From Phoronis australis (lineage: Eukaryota > Phoronida > Phoronidae), in the NCBI GenBank assembly GCA_002633005.1, contig NMRA01000037.1, positions 188,001 through 212,281 of the forward strand: a stretch of DNA of 24,281 nucleotides, read 5' to 3'. Below the pieces are notes generated by a model. It did no database searches. It was not told where the DNA came from and saw only the letters and a list, made by a program, of their open reading frames with translations. Positions 1 through 10,453 of this stretch are shown piece after piece (the first letter of the stretch is position 1; each line of letters opens with the position of its first letter). The translations under genes and the position numbers were made by a program.

Positions 1-42
1 AGGGGATCGTTTTCTTACCCCGTGTGATAACTGTGCAGCGAC
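1..42 (-). CDS. FAM187-like possible exon 8, cut by the window edge
   Basis: The acceptor CTTTATTAAACAG precedes an open phase-0 frame beginning VAAQLSHG. It either stops at the donor GGG|GTAAGA (exon 42-19) or reads on as VRKRSP past the window edge. The evidence is the splice site and phase only. Confidence 0.25.
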
Positions 43-3000
43 CTGTTTAATAAAGGCGAGCACGTGAATTTAGAAGCTTCAGCAAAATCATCCACATCGA
101 CCTTATTACGGATAGCGAAAGACGTTTTTAAATCTACACTAAGAATTTTAAGAAAGCGCGGTCACGTAAGGCAGCACCTAGCGGCCAGAACACGTTGACA
201 TATATGATAAAGACCAGTTCATTTCCAGTTGATTTTCAAGCAGCCCGACGTTCAGTTCATCAAAAACACAAGCTTGTATATGCAACATATATTCAAAATC
301 AACCGACAGCTTACCGAACATACGACTGCCTGCGTGACGCTTCCAAAATTGGAGATTAGAGTACCGTACTCACAGTCTATAAACATGTCATTTGGAATGC
401 GCACGCATCGATTTTCGCTAGAAGGTTAACATGCCAACACGTCCGTCAACAGCATTTGAAAAGCGCTATATATATTTTTGGTATGGGAAAGTAAGAAAGC
501 ATTAACTTATGTTATTTCACTTTGCAAATTGCGTGGATGAGCGGTGTGGACCCAAAATTTGGAGGTTGGAAAGGCGTGAAGAACAGACTACTTTTAATAC
601 ATTCTCAGTTCGCTTTGCGGTAACGTCAGTGTCACGTTATTGCCAAACACAAGTTTGGTCATCTTGCCGTAAGTAAGCGTTCTAAAGATGTATGTCCGCA
701 AGAGAAACTAAACACTTGAATTTCTTATAAAAACCAGGATTTTTGTCAACACGCAAAAAATTCTCAAATTTTTGGCGATGAGAGGAACGAGACCTCTCGC
801 AATGGGTTCTCGCCTTTGCTAAATGTGCGTATACCTACATATTGCTTTGAGAATGCGTACTAGCTACATGGATAAAAAAGAAAATTCAGTTAACGTTTGC
901 ATTAAATTGAGAAGATGTACGTAGACCATTGGCATAACAATTCCTTATTGTTGGCGCAGTGGGTCAAGCAACAACATGGATTAAGATTGTAGATCTAGCT
1001 CAATTTCTGAGTGCCATTTTTATTGCTCGTCTGACAACACTCACCAGACCGAACCTACCAGTTGACCATTTCCGGTTATGGGGATAAGCCACGCATCGAT
1101 CAAAGCGACACGAAAATTGGTTACATTTTCTGGCCGAAAAAGCGGATCCCAGTCTAGTAATGAACTTAGAGTCACAGTTTTAGTGTTTGTTTGCGAATGC
1201 AAAGAATTAATGAACTGAATTCGTAACCATGTCCCTGGCATACCCCGAAAAGCGATGTTATCCTTAGCGTTTCCATTCTGTATCCTCATGTTTTGAACAA
1301 AAGATGGATTTGAAAAAGTATGAAGTTGCAAATTAATGTTCATTGCACTCACCTTTTCTCCGTCGTACGCCGGTTTTGTCCCCGCAGACACTGCACCGGG
1401 ACCAGCTGGTCCAGAAATTTATGGCCAGCCAACCTCCAAACTCTACAGAAAAAACAAAAACTGTATACTTTGTAGTTTTTCACCCTGTTTTCTGATTCTA
1501 TCTACGTTGTGAGGGTTACCTAGTAGGGCGTTAGAAAGGCCAAGGTACCGGTACCAAATCTTGTGTTGATGGATTTACCTTGAAAACGGACAGATCTATG
1601 CTTCTGAGTACTAGATTATACGGCATGTCGTTAAAGTTATTTTATACCATAGATGTATGTGAAAATGCGCCTGATTTATGTTTTCGAATTCCTCTCAAGT
1701 AAAAATGTCACCAAAGCTCAAGTGTACGTTTTACGGTGGTTGTAAAAAGACGACTTTGATTTTTTCTTTAGACTTATTTCTGTCGATGGAGTTCTTTTAA
1801 AAGTCTATTTGCAGTCGGCAAGTCTGTCAGTGGAGACGCTAATGGTTTGTCGATACAGTCACTATCTCTATCGATAGAGATAAGCCTGGAGGAATAATTC
1901 ACGTCCTATGGCTACCACCATATAATAAACTGTTCTCAGTCCGTACACAGGCTGTTAATTCTATGACAGGCCGCGGTAGCTGTCCGATCGTACTGTAAGG
2001 CTGTGGTAGAACGGTTCGCAAAACATAGCAGAAACCTGGCGTGCGTTCAGTAGACGCTAGGACCTACGCTAGGACCTAGCAAAAACCTATTCAAAGTCAC
2101 GTGTTTTTATTTAAAATACACGGCAATATCTCACGTAATCTCGCGAAGTCTTGCTTTTTAGCGAGGTCCTAGCGTTACTAAACGGGAGGCTGCTTTACAG
2201 TGCTATCAAAGGATGATAACTTTGTTACAATTGACTTTTATTTAAAAGCAAACTATGAATTGTTGATCACGATGTATTCGCTTGTTTACTTACTGTTTTC
2301 ATACTTGATCATCTTGTTGGTGAAGGGAACTGAAAAATTGAGAATTTTAAGTAGATCATAGAGTTTTTACAACCCAATTCCAAAACCTGTTTAAAATATG
2401 AAAATATTCATTCAGCAAAGTCCTACGTTGACTTAAGGAGAGGGTTGGTTGCTTAAAAAACCTGAATGGGTATTCTGTTTGAAAGGAGACGGGTTGAGTT
2501 ACGAAGCTGTAAAATACATCGGACATTTTCAGACAAAAGATTTTTACGACTGTGCAAATCTTCCATTTTATCTAAACGGCGACCGGGATGTTTTGGAAAA
2601 CGTTTTTGAAAAAGATCATTTCAATTTCTAATATGCTAATTATGTCACGCAAAAGTTTCCTTCCCATTGATAACGTTTATCGTTATATTAAAACAAGAAT
2701 TCCACTGCTAAAATTAGTAGCATATCGCCCATTAGTAAATAAAATCTAACAAAAGCTGTCGAATGTTTTCTCAATCATACGCAATGACTGTTTCCGTCAG
2801 ACAGTACGCGCGTGCGTACATGTAGACATCCCTCCTTTTCGTATACATAATCGCATTACAATAAAAAGTATTTTGTTTGACACGTCCCGACGATATAAGC
2901 TGTCTCCAGAGCAAAAAAGATCGTAAGATGGCAAAACATAAGCCAAGAACCAACTCCAAACGGAAGCAGACTAAGCTCGAGAGATCGAGAGGCATTGTGC

Positions 3001-6000
3001 CAAACTACGCAAACCTACGAGGGTGCCTACCTTTTATTGTCTTTGGGGAGTCCAGTGCGACTGAAACAATATGAAACATAAAACTTTAAAAGCGAGAAGG
3101 ATATAAAATGCATTTAAGTGTCAGAGGCGTAGGATTTCGGATTTTTACTGCGTCTCTACAGGAAAAAGATGCAGACAGCTATTTATTGCGCTGCTAGGTC
3201 CAGCTGTATCAAACGTAGTTCGCTGACGATACACGAAATAACTCTCACGTGCAGTACAGTAATAGTGTTGGACCTGGTCATTTTTAGTCGAAACACGACA
3301 GATTAAAATTGAAGTAATGCTGTCTCAGTAGAATGTCTCGGAAAATTTGTCGGACTCTGACGTATTTCTTTTGTTAAAAACCCCACTGAGCGACCAGACA
3401 TGGGTCTTGCATAGGCCTTCTCTGGCCAACTAAGGACCCATTTCGTAATCCAATATACAATCGCAACCCAATACACTCTCGAGGGAAGCAAATGAGACTG
3501 CACAGGCGTCCTAGTAATACCTTTTCGCTCTCTCACGCATGCCTCGTATTAAAAAATTGTTCACCTGATACCCTATCGGTATATAGGGCTGGCAAGGCGT
3601 ATTTCATCATGCCGCCGCTATTTCGGAAAATCGATCGCTCATAACCTCGAGCGTTGAACTGTCCACGGAGGTGGTCATCATCTGTCTGGTCACCACCCTC
3701 AACGGTGAGCGGCTTGTTGAAGTAAGGAATTGACCAGACCCTTTAGTCTTGCACCCTCCAGTGTGTACTCAATGAGGAATGTCCGTAGAGATGCCACGCA
3801 CTCAATCTATTACCATGGCCACTGATATGCTAATGGGAAGCTACACCCGGATTCAACAGAAAACACGTAATCATTGTACCTCAGAATGGATATTACGGGT
3901 TTTGGTGTGTGATCTTTCCTTGAATTTTTCGTGTAACTCACCTAAATCGTGCGCCACGCGTGGCCTTTGAACAGACTTTGCTAAGATCGAAGTTTCAAAA
4001 TGTATTCCAAACTTTTGAGGGTCAAGACAAATGCATGGAGATTTCACAAAGACATGTGAGCTCTCACACAAAGTCGCAAAAACAAGCTTGATGAAGTGTA
4101 TCTTATTGCAGAATAGTGTGCGACCATTGGTTTAGAGATCCACTTAAATTACCCTAGATATGACTACGGCATTTGATCCCAGAAGCCACCGTAGATGTTC
4201 GCGCATTGCGGCCACTAGTGAACTGACTGTGAGAACGTCCACAACAGCGATAGACAGTCATTTTTTGCCGCCCTGCTTGGGTAAGTTGGAACAGAACCTA
4301 CCGTCAACGTGGTACAAAAATCGCCATCTTGACTTGAGAATTAGCAGTCGGTGACGTTGCATAAGCTGGTCTGGATCATTATTCAGCTTGTGCGAGATGT
4401 ATTCTTCCATTTTGTAATCTTCGCAAAAATACGTCCCTTCGTCACCTAAAATGAGTCAAATTATGTAGCGTTTACGACTGATTGCAAAAAATGAAGCACC
4501 TGAATTAAAGCCCACAAAAAGCGGCGATTACCTCTACCCGGGCCAAAGATAACGGTGCCACCCACGAGGTAATCCCTCAGCTGCTTGCTACGAATGTGGC
4601 CACATTGCCCCTGGTTGCCACCAATGTCTCACTGTCCCCGGTTGGCACTAATCTCACGACCAATTCGTCCCACCTCGTTAGCCACTAGTTTTGCAGCACC
4701 CTGGTTATATGTACCATCCTTGCTCCCGTAGGTGCTGCATTGGATTTTGGCTCCGTAAATTTAACCAAAAGTTCAATTTTTAATGTTGAAAATTGTCGCC
4801 GGTCATTTGTAACGGAACTGGTGCCTAAACACAAGGGATAGATCGCATTAAACTTCAAAACTTGACTGGATAAGCTTGATTGTTAAACGAAATCAAGTGC
4901 ATTTTTCAATATTGACGTTACTTAATGTGTTGCCATTGTTGATAGCTAGTATGCATCCGGGAAGAAAATTACTTGAAAGTGAAAGTGCACCTCCAAAATT
5001 TGATATCTATTTGTTGTGAGACGAGGGACGATCTCAGGTAACTTCAATCTAGACAGAACCCTTCGCGAAATTGCTTACCTGGTTGAAAGTCTTTGATGAC
5101 AAGTGTGTGCGCTCCCGTGAGAAAGATGCGATTGTATTGTTCCTCGTCGTGCAGATCTAGGTCCACCTCCCTTGCATCCTGCTCAACATCCCATCTTATC
5201 TGCGCATCAAGTCGGTCCAACTTATACCAGCGCATGCGCAAATAGTCTGAAAATTCCCCGCTGAAAAAGCACGAGTTTCGTATAATTATTCGGATTCCGA
5301 ACACAACTGTTAGTTCTGACATGCCAATGAAGCTATTAATACTCGTGTCCAGGGATCCAGAACTTGTACAGTAAATACTGTAACTGTGCTCCAAAATTGT
5401 TCAGCAAATACTGCAGATCCTACCAAAAGCAGAAATGCGTCTTTCGGTGGACTTTGGATACTTAGGCCATAGTGAAGTTCAAGGATTTACGGAGATTGAA
5501 CAAGGAAAAGTACTTGCGGGATATAAATGCCTGTGCGGGTAGACCTCACAATCAGGTAGCGTCAAACGCTACAATTGTACCTACTTTGTCGTCACGGTGA
5601 CAAACGATATATACGCCTGCACGAAAAACTAGCCAAGTTGAATTTCATATAAACTTAGGTTTTAGCTCCTGAAGCTGTTTGGTCCAACCCTCATTCTAAA
5701 AGATGCCGTGGTATGGCTGNGAACTCGTTAGCTCTCACAGTCAGACTATACACTGTATGAAAAGAAATTGGCGCGAAATGCTTGCCTCCTAAAACGTCAC
5801 GTCCGGAGTAGCGGACGAGTAATTAATAAAATTACGAAAAGCTGTAATTAAGTGGAAAATGTGACTAGGATAACCAACCAACCTTATTTTAGCTGAAAAT
5901 GACATGGAAAAGGGTTGCCTTCGCCTTTAATGTGTTGCCATTGTTGATAGCTAGTATGCAACCGGGAAGAAAATTACTTGAAAGTGAAAGTGCACCTCCA

Positions 6001-8588
6001 AAATTTGATATCTAGGCCTATTTGTTGTGAGACGAGGGACGATCTCAGGTAACTTCAATCTAGACAGAACCGTTCGCGAAATTGCTTACCTGGTTGAAAG
6101 TCTTTAATGACAAGTGTGTGCGCTCCCGTGAGAAAGATGCGATTGTATTGTTCCTCGTCGTGCAGATCTAGGTCCACCTCCCTCGCATCCTGCTCAACAT
6201 CCCATCTTATCTGCGCATCAAGTCGGTCCAACTTATACCAGCGCATGCGCAAATAGTCTGAAAATTCCCCGCTGAAAAAGCACGAGTTTCGTATAATTAT
6301 TCGGATTCCGAACACAACTGTTAGTTCTAACATGCCAATGAAGCTATTAATACTCGTGTCCAGGGATCCAGAACTTGTACAGTAAATACTGTAACTGTGC
6401 TCCAAAATTGTTCAGCAAATACTGCAGATCCTACCAAAAGCAGAAATGCGTCTTTCGGTGGACTTTGGATACTTAGGCCATAGTGAAGTTCAAGGATTTA
6501 CGGAGATTGAACAAGGAAAAGTACTTGCGGGATATAAATGCCTGTGCGGGTAGACCTCACAATCAGGTAGCGTCAAACGCTACAATTGTACCTACTTTGT
6601 CGTCACGGTGACAAACGATATATACGCCTGCACGAAAAACTAGCCAAGTTGAATTTCATATAAACTTAGGTTTTAGCTCCTGAAGCTGTTTGGTCCAACC
6701 CTCATTCTAAAAGATGCCGTGGTATGGCTGGCTGTCAGCATCAAGAAAAGTTATTCACTATACAAGTGCAAAAAGTCAACCAATGACGCTGCAGCTCTGC
6801 TCTTCCCATTTCTTGCCATTCCTTCGCATTTTCGGACCGCCCTTCTCATCGCCAGTTCCAGATTCACATTGGATGATAAAGACCGAGACTAGAGAAGGTA
6901 AATATGAGGTACCAATAATGGCACGACAGTGCAACGTTCTCTCCTCTTCTGGCCACAGTCGCTATCCCGGCTGGTGACTTTTCTTTCACCTTGTCCAGGC
7001 GCTCTCTGCACTCTTGGGTATCCGTAGACTCTAAATTATGGAAGGAGAATGAAAATCAAATATTAGAGCCCGAGGTATCCCCTCACTGAGGAACACGCAG
7101 CACCGCACTTAAAGACGGAGTGCGCAAAGGCGACCTTTATTAGACCGGCAGCCCAGAGCTCTCATCATAAATGAACGAGGTACCAAAACCAGACCACAGG
7201 AGCGCTCACAGTTTACCCCCAGTTTGTACAGAAACGGATGCCTGTTTGTGTCTACATTCTAAGTGTGTACCATGGGGACATTGCAATTAGGACAAAAATC
7301 GAGCTAAATTACAAATTCGAGGTACCGGCCAAAACTGATTTAAAATCAACATTGTCCCGTGAAAGAAAAAGTACATCCTGGAAACGGCCCGCCAGAGAAA
7401 CACAAAATTGTCTCCAAAACTGAGTCGTTCAAATATTAGAAGTACCATAGTCGTAATATATGGCGCTGATCACTAAATGGTCTATGAAAGGCAAACCACA
7501 CTCAGGACCCACCAGAACCCCCAAACATCTCTCCCATGGCATACCGTTGACATTATGAGCTAGATTAGACATTCGAGGTTACAACCTGCACGGAAGGACT
7601 GTTAGATTTTCTGTGAACGGTCAAGAAAAAAACCCATGAAGTTTAATATGTACCTCGCTAGAGGAGCAATAAAACCGCTTCTTGTGTCAAAAACAACTTT
7701 TGGTTTAGGCTCGCACTGGACCTATTGCATCTAATCACGTAAACATGGATTTAATTAAGTATCACTTCATTTCCGCTCATAAGTGAACAATGTGAGTTTA
7801 TGACATACGCCATTGTTGACTTAGGTAGTGAAGGATTATGTATTACATAAACTTTTGTATGAAGTGTGGAGTGAATTTTAAAATCATTTCCCTGGTCTTT
7901 GTGGACCTCCAGTCACCGTCAAAGAGAAATGTGCGAAGGTCTTGGAGATTTTTATCAAGTAAGTCGAGTTGAAATGATTCAGTTCACTCCACAATTGATA
8001 TGCCTGGATGGATCGAGACTTGCATTTTGTATGAAGTGTTGAGACAGGCAGCGACCTCTATGTTTAAATTTCTTCTGTCGTAATTGGGCATTCACTTTTG
8101 TAAATTTGTTTTATTTGCGTTAATGCATCAGGAATCTGTTTCGTGAAATGTAACTAAAAGACTTGAGACAGAAATTTGGTCTTGCAGTCCCCGCTGCACA
8201 TTCGCTGAATGAACGCTTTTGCCAGGTCGAATTATGAGCGCATCCTAGAAACGATTTATAAAAATTTTCTCTGTAACTAGCTGTTATGTCTGTATTCTTA
8301 GAGGCTTTGCATTTTTGTTCAAGTGGTTCAGAAATATTGTGTGTCTCAAGTTTTATGTCATTTTTCACAAAATTGAACCCCAGTGTTCATAGTCTTGGTG
8401 CAAAGCTGTATACGATAGTCTTCATACAGCTAGCTGGCTGGCTACAGTGTTCATTGATTTCCTAAACAACCAACTTTCACTTGGCAGTGAGCATATTACT
8501 TACCAAACTCTTCAAACGGCACAAAAGGATCTAGTCCGCTGACACTAAGCAGTAAAACGTTACTGAGCCAAAGTAGGAAACTGTACAT
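1..8588 (-). CDS. FAM187-like Ig plus TSP1-like secreted or membrane protein, partial gene
   Basis: I rebuilt this multi-exon gene from splice sites. Coding exons in transcript order are 8588-8504, 7030-6913, one of 6271-6090 or 5260-5079, 4445-4302, 1442-1353, 1129-1045, 417-315 and probably 42-1 (or 42-19). All phases agree: 269 codons are open through position 315. The protein starts with a hydrophobic signal peptide (MYSFLLWLSNVLLLSVSG). An Ig-like domain follows, with B-strand NVALSC, C-strand MRWYK and F-strand GDEGTYFC. Next comes a WTSWSRCSVCG segment typical of TSP1 repeats. This order, including the short C-x2-C before the Ig tryptophan, resembles the FAM187A/B family, which has two Ig domains separated by a WxxW-C-x2-C segment. 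The second Ig domain and C-terminus would lie left of the window. The FAM187 assignment is inference from recalled family features; the Ig and TSP1-like calls are firmer. Confidence 0.6.
315..417 (-). CDS. FAM187-like probable exon 7
   Basis: The acceptor is AACCTTCTAG|CGAAAA and the donor TGTTCG|GTAAGC. The exon has 34 full codons and is cysteine-rich (ENRCVRIPNDMFIDCEYGTL, ending VVCS). It fits the phase left by 1045-1129 and ends in phase 0. The cysteine spacing suits the disulphide-rich region between the two Ig domains of the family, but no specific motif was seen. Confidence 0.4.
1045..1129 (-). CDS. FAM187-like probable exon 6
   Basis: The acceptor is CTTTTTCGGCCAG|AAAATG and the donor GGTCTG|GTGAGT. 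The exon is open in the required phase (27 full codons, NVTNFRVALIDAWLIPITGN and on). Its terminal TG joins C of the next exon to make a Cys. It is supported by splice sites and phase only; no motif was recognised. Confidence 0.45.
1353..1442 (-). CDS. FAM187-like exon 5 (TSP1-like WSxWSxC segment)
   Basis: The acceptor GTTTTTTCTGTAG|AG has a strong polypyrimidine tract; the donor is GAAAAG|GTGAGT. The 30-codon exon reads FGGWLAINFWTSWSRCSVCG and then a basic GVRRRKG, as in the start of thrombospondin type-1 repeats and the FAM187 inter-Ig segment. Phase 1 at both ends matches its neighbours. Confidence 0.62.
1863..1882. repeat. Perfect 20-bp palindrome with GATA cores
   Basis: TATCTCTATCGATAGAGATA equals its own reverse complement over all 20 bases. 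It contains ATCGAT at the centre and a GATA core on each arm. It could be a paired binding site for a dimeric factor or a chance intronic palindrome. Confidence 0.7.
2054..2175. repeat. Foldback: ACGCTAGGACCT twice direct, once inverted
   Basis: The 12-mer ACGCTAGGACCT occurs head-to-tail at 2054-2065 and 2066-2077, and as an exact reverse complement at 2164-2175. Similarity continues inward (AGCAAAAA on the left, TTTTTAGCG on the right). The layout resembles the remains of a small foldback or MITE-like element with a loop of about 85 bp. Confidence 0.6.
4302..4445 (-). CDS. FAM187-like exon 4 (Ig F-strand and linker)
   Basis: The acceptor is TCATTTTAG|GTGACG and the donor GTTGACG|GTAGGT. 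The 144-bp exon starts with GDEGTYFC, the canonical Ig F-strand with its Cys. It continues through a charged, largely helical linker (HKLNNDPDQLMQRHR) to YHVD. It ends in phase 1, matching the TSP1-like exon 2.9 kb further on. Confidence 0.62.
4922..5719. repeat. ~800-bp near-identical duplication, copy 1
   Basis: It matches 5927-6730 apart from about five single-base differences and a 6-bp insertion (GGCCTA) in copy 2. It contains the 182-bp Ig exon and flanking intron. The match ends at 5719, immediately before the N at 5720. Confidence 0.9.
5079..5260 (-). CDS. FAM187-like Ig core exon, copy 1
   Basis: This is the same 182-bp exon as 6090-6271, with the same acceptor and donor. It splices in phase to the F-strand exon at 4445-4302 (CCA G plus GT GAC gives PGDEG). 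It lies inside the copy that ends at the N at 5720. The exon is probably an allelic duplicate created at an assembly join rather than a second genomic exon. Confidence 0.55.
5720..5720. other. Single ambiguous base (N), probable contig join
   Basis: This is the only N in the window. It falls at the exact right-hand boundary of duplication copy 1. Such placement is typical of a contig or haplotype join with unresolved overlap. Confidence 0.75.
5927..6730. repeat. ~800-bp near-identical duplication, copy 2
   Basis: This is the second copy of 4922-5719. Past 6730 its sequence continues into the intron leading to exon 6913-7030, whereas copy 1 breaks off at the N. About 206 bases (5721-5926) separate the two copies and match neither. 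Confidence 0.9.
6090..6271 (-). CDS. FAM187-like Ig core exon, copy 2
   Basis: The acceptor is GCTTTTTCAG|CGGGG and the donor CAACCAG|GTAAGC. The 182-bp exon encodes the Ig C to E strands: YLRMRWYKLD, then an acidic stretch, then TLVIKDFQPG just before the F-strand. It is nearly identical to 5079-5260. At 182 bp it is not a multiple of three, so a transcript containing both copies would shift frame; only one can be used. It is one of two copies bracketing the single N. Confidence 0.6.
6913..7030 (-). CDS. FAM187-like exon 2 (linker and Ig B-strand)
   Basis: The acceptor is CATAATTTAG|AGTC. The exon reads through 38 full codons and ends at TTATTG|GTACCT in phase 2. It includes an N-terminal Cys (QECRERLDK) and the Ig B-strand ARRGENVALSCHY. 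The final TG joins C of the next exon to make a Cys, giving SCHYC at the start of the Ig fold. The donor is weaker than the others in this gene. Confidence 0.6.
7031..8503 (-). other. FAM187-like intron 1 (1.5 kb)
   Basis: No exon is seen. A 15-bp direct repeat (TTTTGTATGAAGTGT at 7853-7867 and 8025-8039) is the only structure noted. Confidence 0.5.
8504..8588 (-). CDS. FAM187-like exon 1 (signal peptide)
   Basis: The ATG at 8588 follows an in-frame TAG four codons upstream, which fixes the start. It encodes 28 residues: a leucine-rich hydrophobic core, then an acidic/aromatic stretch (PFVPFEEF). The exon ends at TTTG|GTAAGT, leaving one base of a codon (phase 1), which joins AG of the next exon to give Glu. 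A signal peptide fits an extracellular Ig protein. Confidence 0.65.
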
Positions 8589-8711
8589 GATCACGATCTA
8601 CAGGTACTTTTCAAATATTGTGAATGGCTCAAAATCGTGTAATGAGCTTCCAAAGAGTTGCTTCGACGTAACGCGCGTGAATTTACAATTTATTTTAGAT
8701 TTACTAAGCAC

Positions 8712-8719
8712 TGACGTCA
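8712..8719. promoter_or_regulatory. Perfect CRE (TGACGTCA) upstream of the FAM187-like gene
   Basis: A palindromic 8-bp cAMP/ATF response element lies about 125 bp upstream of the ATG at 8588. It is inside the likely promoter between this gene and divergent gene A. Confidence 0.4.
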
Positions 8720-8904
8720 TTGTTATCCACGTGCTGTAGGCCTTATCCACACGATTAGATTACGTTTTCATTTTGATTTTTTTCTTGAGCTTACGTTTTC
8801 AAAAAGTTTTTCGTCCAGACTTATTGTGTACTTTGAAACGATCGAAAATATGTCTTGTTCATTGAATTTTCAAAAAAATCCATCTAAGCGTACCACTTTC
8901 GTTT

Positions 8905-8980
8905 CGCTAGATGGCAGCTATACTTTAGGCAGCTATACTTGCAGCCTCGCTAGTTCTCTGCATGTCGCTAGGTGGCAGAG
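8905..8980 (+). promoter_or_regulatory. Two tandem CTCF-like motifs
   Basis: CGCTAGATGGCAGC (8905-8918) and CGCTAGGTGGCAGAG (8966-8980) both match the AGRKGGCR core of the bilaterian CTCF motif. They share orientation with starts 61 bp apart. A short direct repeat of GCAGCTATACTT lies between them. The position between divergent genes suits an insulator, but the match is by eye. Confidence 0.4.
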
Positions 8981-10453
8981 AACGCACGCAGGGAACCAGC
9001 AAGTACTTGGAGAGTGTTGTGAAACAACCAAGATCCGCCAAATCACGCGCGTGAAAGACACGTATATGCCTATCCCAACAATCATACATAAACCCCCACG
9101 AACAAAATCACCACTGACCACGTGTTTTTTGACTTGTGGTTTCAATGCCATGACGAGACTACTACAACTATGCTGAACTTGTCCCATCAGTACGATAAAA
9201 ACATTACTAGTACGTGGATTTTTGTTTAAAAAAATGTTCTTAACCTATTTTAGTAGACAGTCTGACAATATATTCAAACGCTATCTGGTTCGGTGTTTGT
9301 TTTTCGGGCAGACAGGCTTGCACATAGTATTGATGTTTGCAAAACATGATGCGTATGGCCAGATTGTCCACCGCCAACATTTCTGTATGGGTCGTAATCA
9401 CCTCACTATCAACACTGATTGTGCGCTATGCCTCACATGATGGTTCATTGCCAATTTTTATAACATCGTTTTAGGCTAATTTTATCGCATTTCATCGGAA
9501 GAAATCATCCTAGCACAGCTGTTCACGAGAAATTGAAAAAGTCAAAAAATCACTAGCTTCAGTGTAAGGTATTGCAGTTTATTTCAGGCAGTGTTTTATT
9601 GCTGTGAAGTCATCTTCGCAATACAATAATTACACAAGGGGGGCTCAGATCAGGGCTTGTGAAAAGGAGAGTCAATGGCGCCATTGGTTCCTCAACAAAT
9701 CCATTGAAGAAGTACAAGTGAATGTGCGCGACGCAAGGCGAGTTTTAATGAGATGACACAAAGCAGAATTTCGGCGCAAATTTATCGGTAGCCATCAATG
9801 GTCTTTTTGAAACAGGTGCATTTGAAGTCACAACAAGATATTTTTCTGTAGTTGCACTGGCACCATTTTTGCAAAGATTCCATATCAAATGCGAGGCTGG
9901 ATTTGTAATAATATCTTTATGTGGGCGTAATGAAATTTAGGCCAATCACTTTCTGCCGACGTCATTTGATTGTATCACACATAACCAACAAACAAAAACA
10001 AAATAAAACCCGTCCTGGTTCCATAGAATATTTCTCCGGTCAAAATCATTTCTTAAGCAAGAAGAAAAAAGATCGCACAGATTTGACCCCTACGTAAGTA
10101 TGATTTACGGCAATTAATGGTTATTTCGCAAAAACACTTGACTTTGGCTACCATCTCGCTCAAACGAATTGCAATTTTGTTTAAGACAGTCTTGCGTAAT
10201 TCCTACAGACATTTGTATGATCCAAACCTAATCAAAGTATGAATAAGTGGGGACCAAGGAGGTGGCAATTGACCAAACAACTTGTCTTCGAGTCATTCCT
10301 CAAACAAAAAACAAAGAAAAACAATACGAGTCGCTCATCTATGTCTTATACTTCCAACTGTCGAATGGGGATCAGTTCTCATTCTGTTGATTAATGTCAT
10401 TCTATTCTTTTCAGACATCATAAATTTGACAAGAAAGTCAAAATTGGCTGAGA

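Larger units (their letters stand above)
1443..4301 (-). other. FAM187-like intron 4 (2.9 kb)
   Basis: No convincing exon was found. It holds a perfect 20-bp palindrome (1863-1882) and an inverted-repeat element (2054-2175). Short open frames on both strands lack paired splice sites in the right phase. Confidence 0.5.
8589..10414. other. Head-to-head intergenic region and gene A 5' leader
   Basis: It separates the minus-strand FAM187-like gene from plus-strand gene A. Open frames at 8826-9176 (+) and 8933-9187 (-) overlap each other, resemble nothing known and look incidental. A strong donor, CCCTAC|GTAAGTATG at 10094, probably ends the 5'UTR exon of gene A; the acceptor TTCTTTTCAG at 10411-10414 begins its coding exon. 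Confidence 0.5.

Noticed and set aside
3560-3745. Minus-strand open stretch of about 68 codons (PYFNKPLTVEGGDQ, RGYERSIFRNSGG) inside the FAM187-like intron, with a fair donor CAG|GTGAAC
   Set aside because: No pyrimidine-rich acceptor fits, and its phases do not match the neighbouring phase-1 exons.
4560-4690. Plus-strand Thr/Val-rich frame with imperfect repeats (LATNVATLPLVATNVS)
   Set aside because: It is short, has no start or splice support, and is best explained as a degenerate minisatellite in an intron.
8826-9187. Overlapping 116-codon (+) and 84-codon (-) open frames
   Set aside because: They overlap antisense and cover the CTCF-like motifs and a short direct repeat, with no known motif. 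They look incidental.
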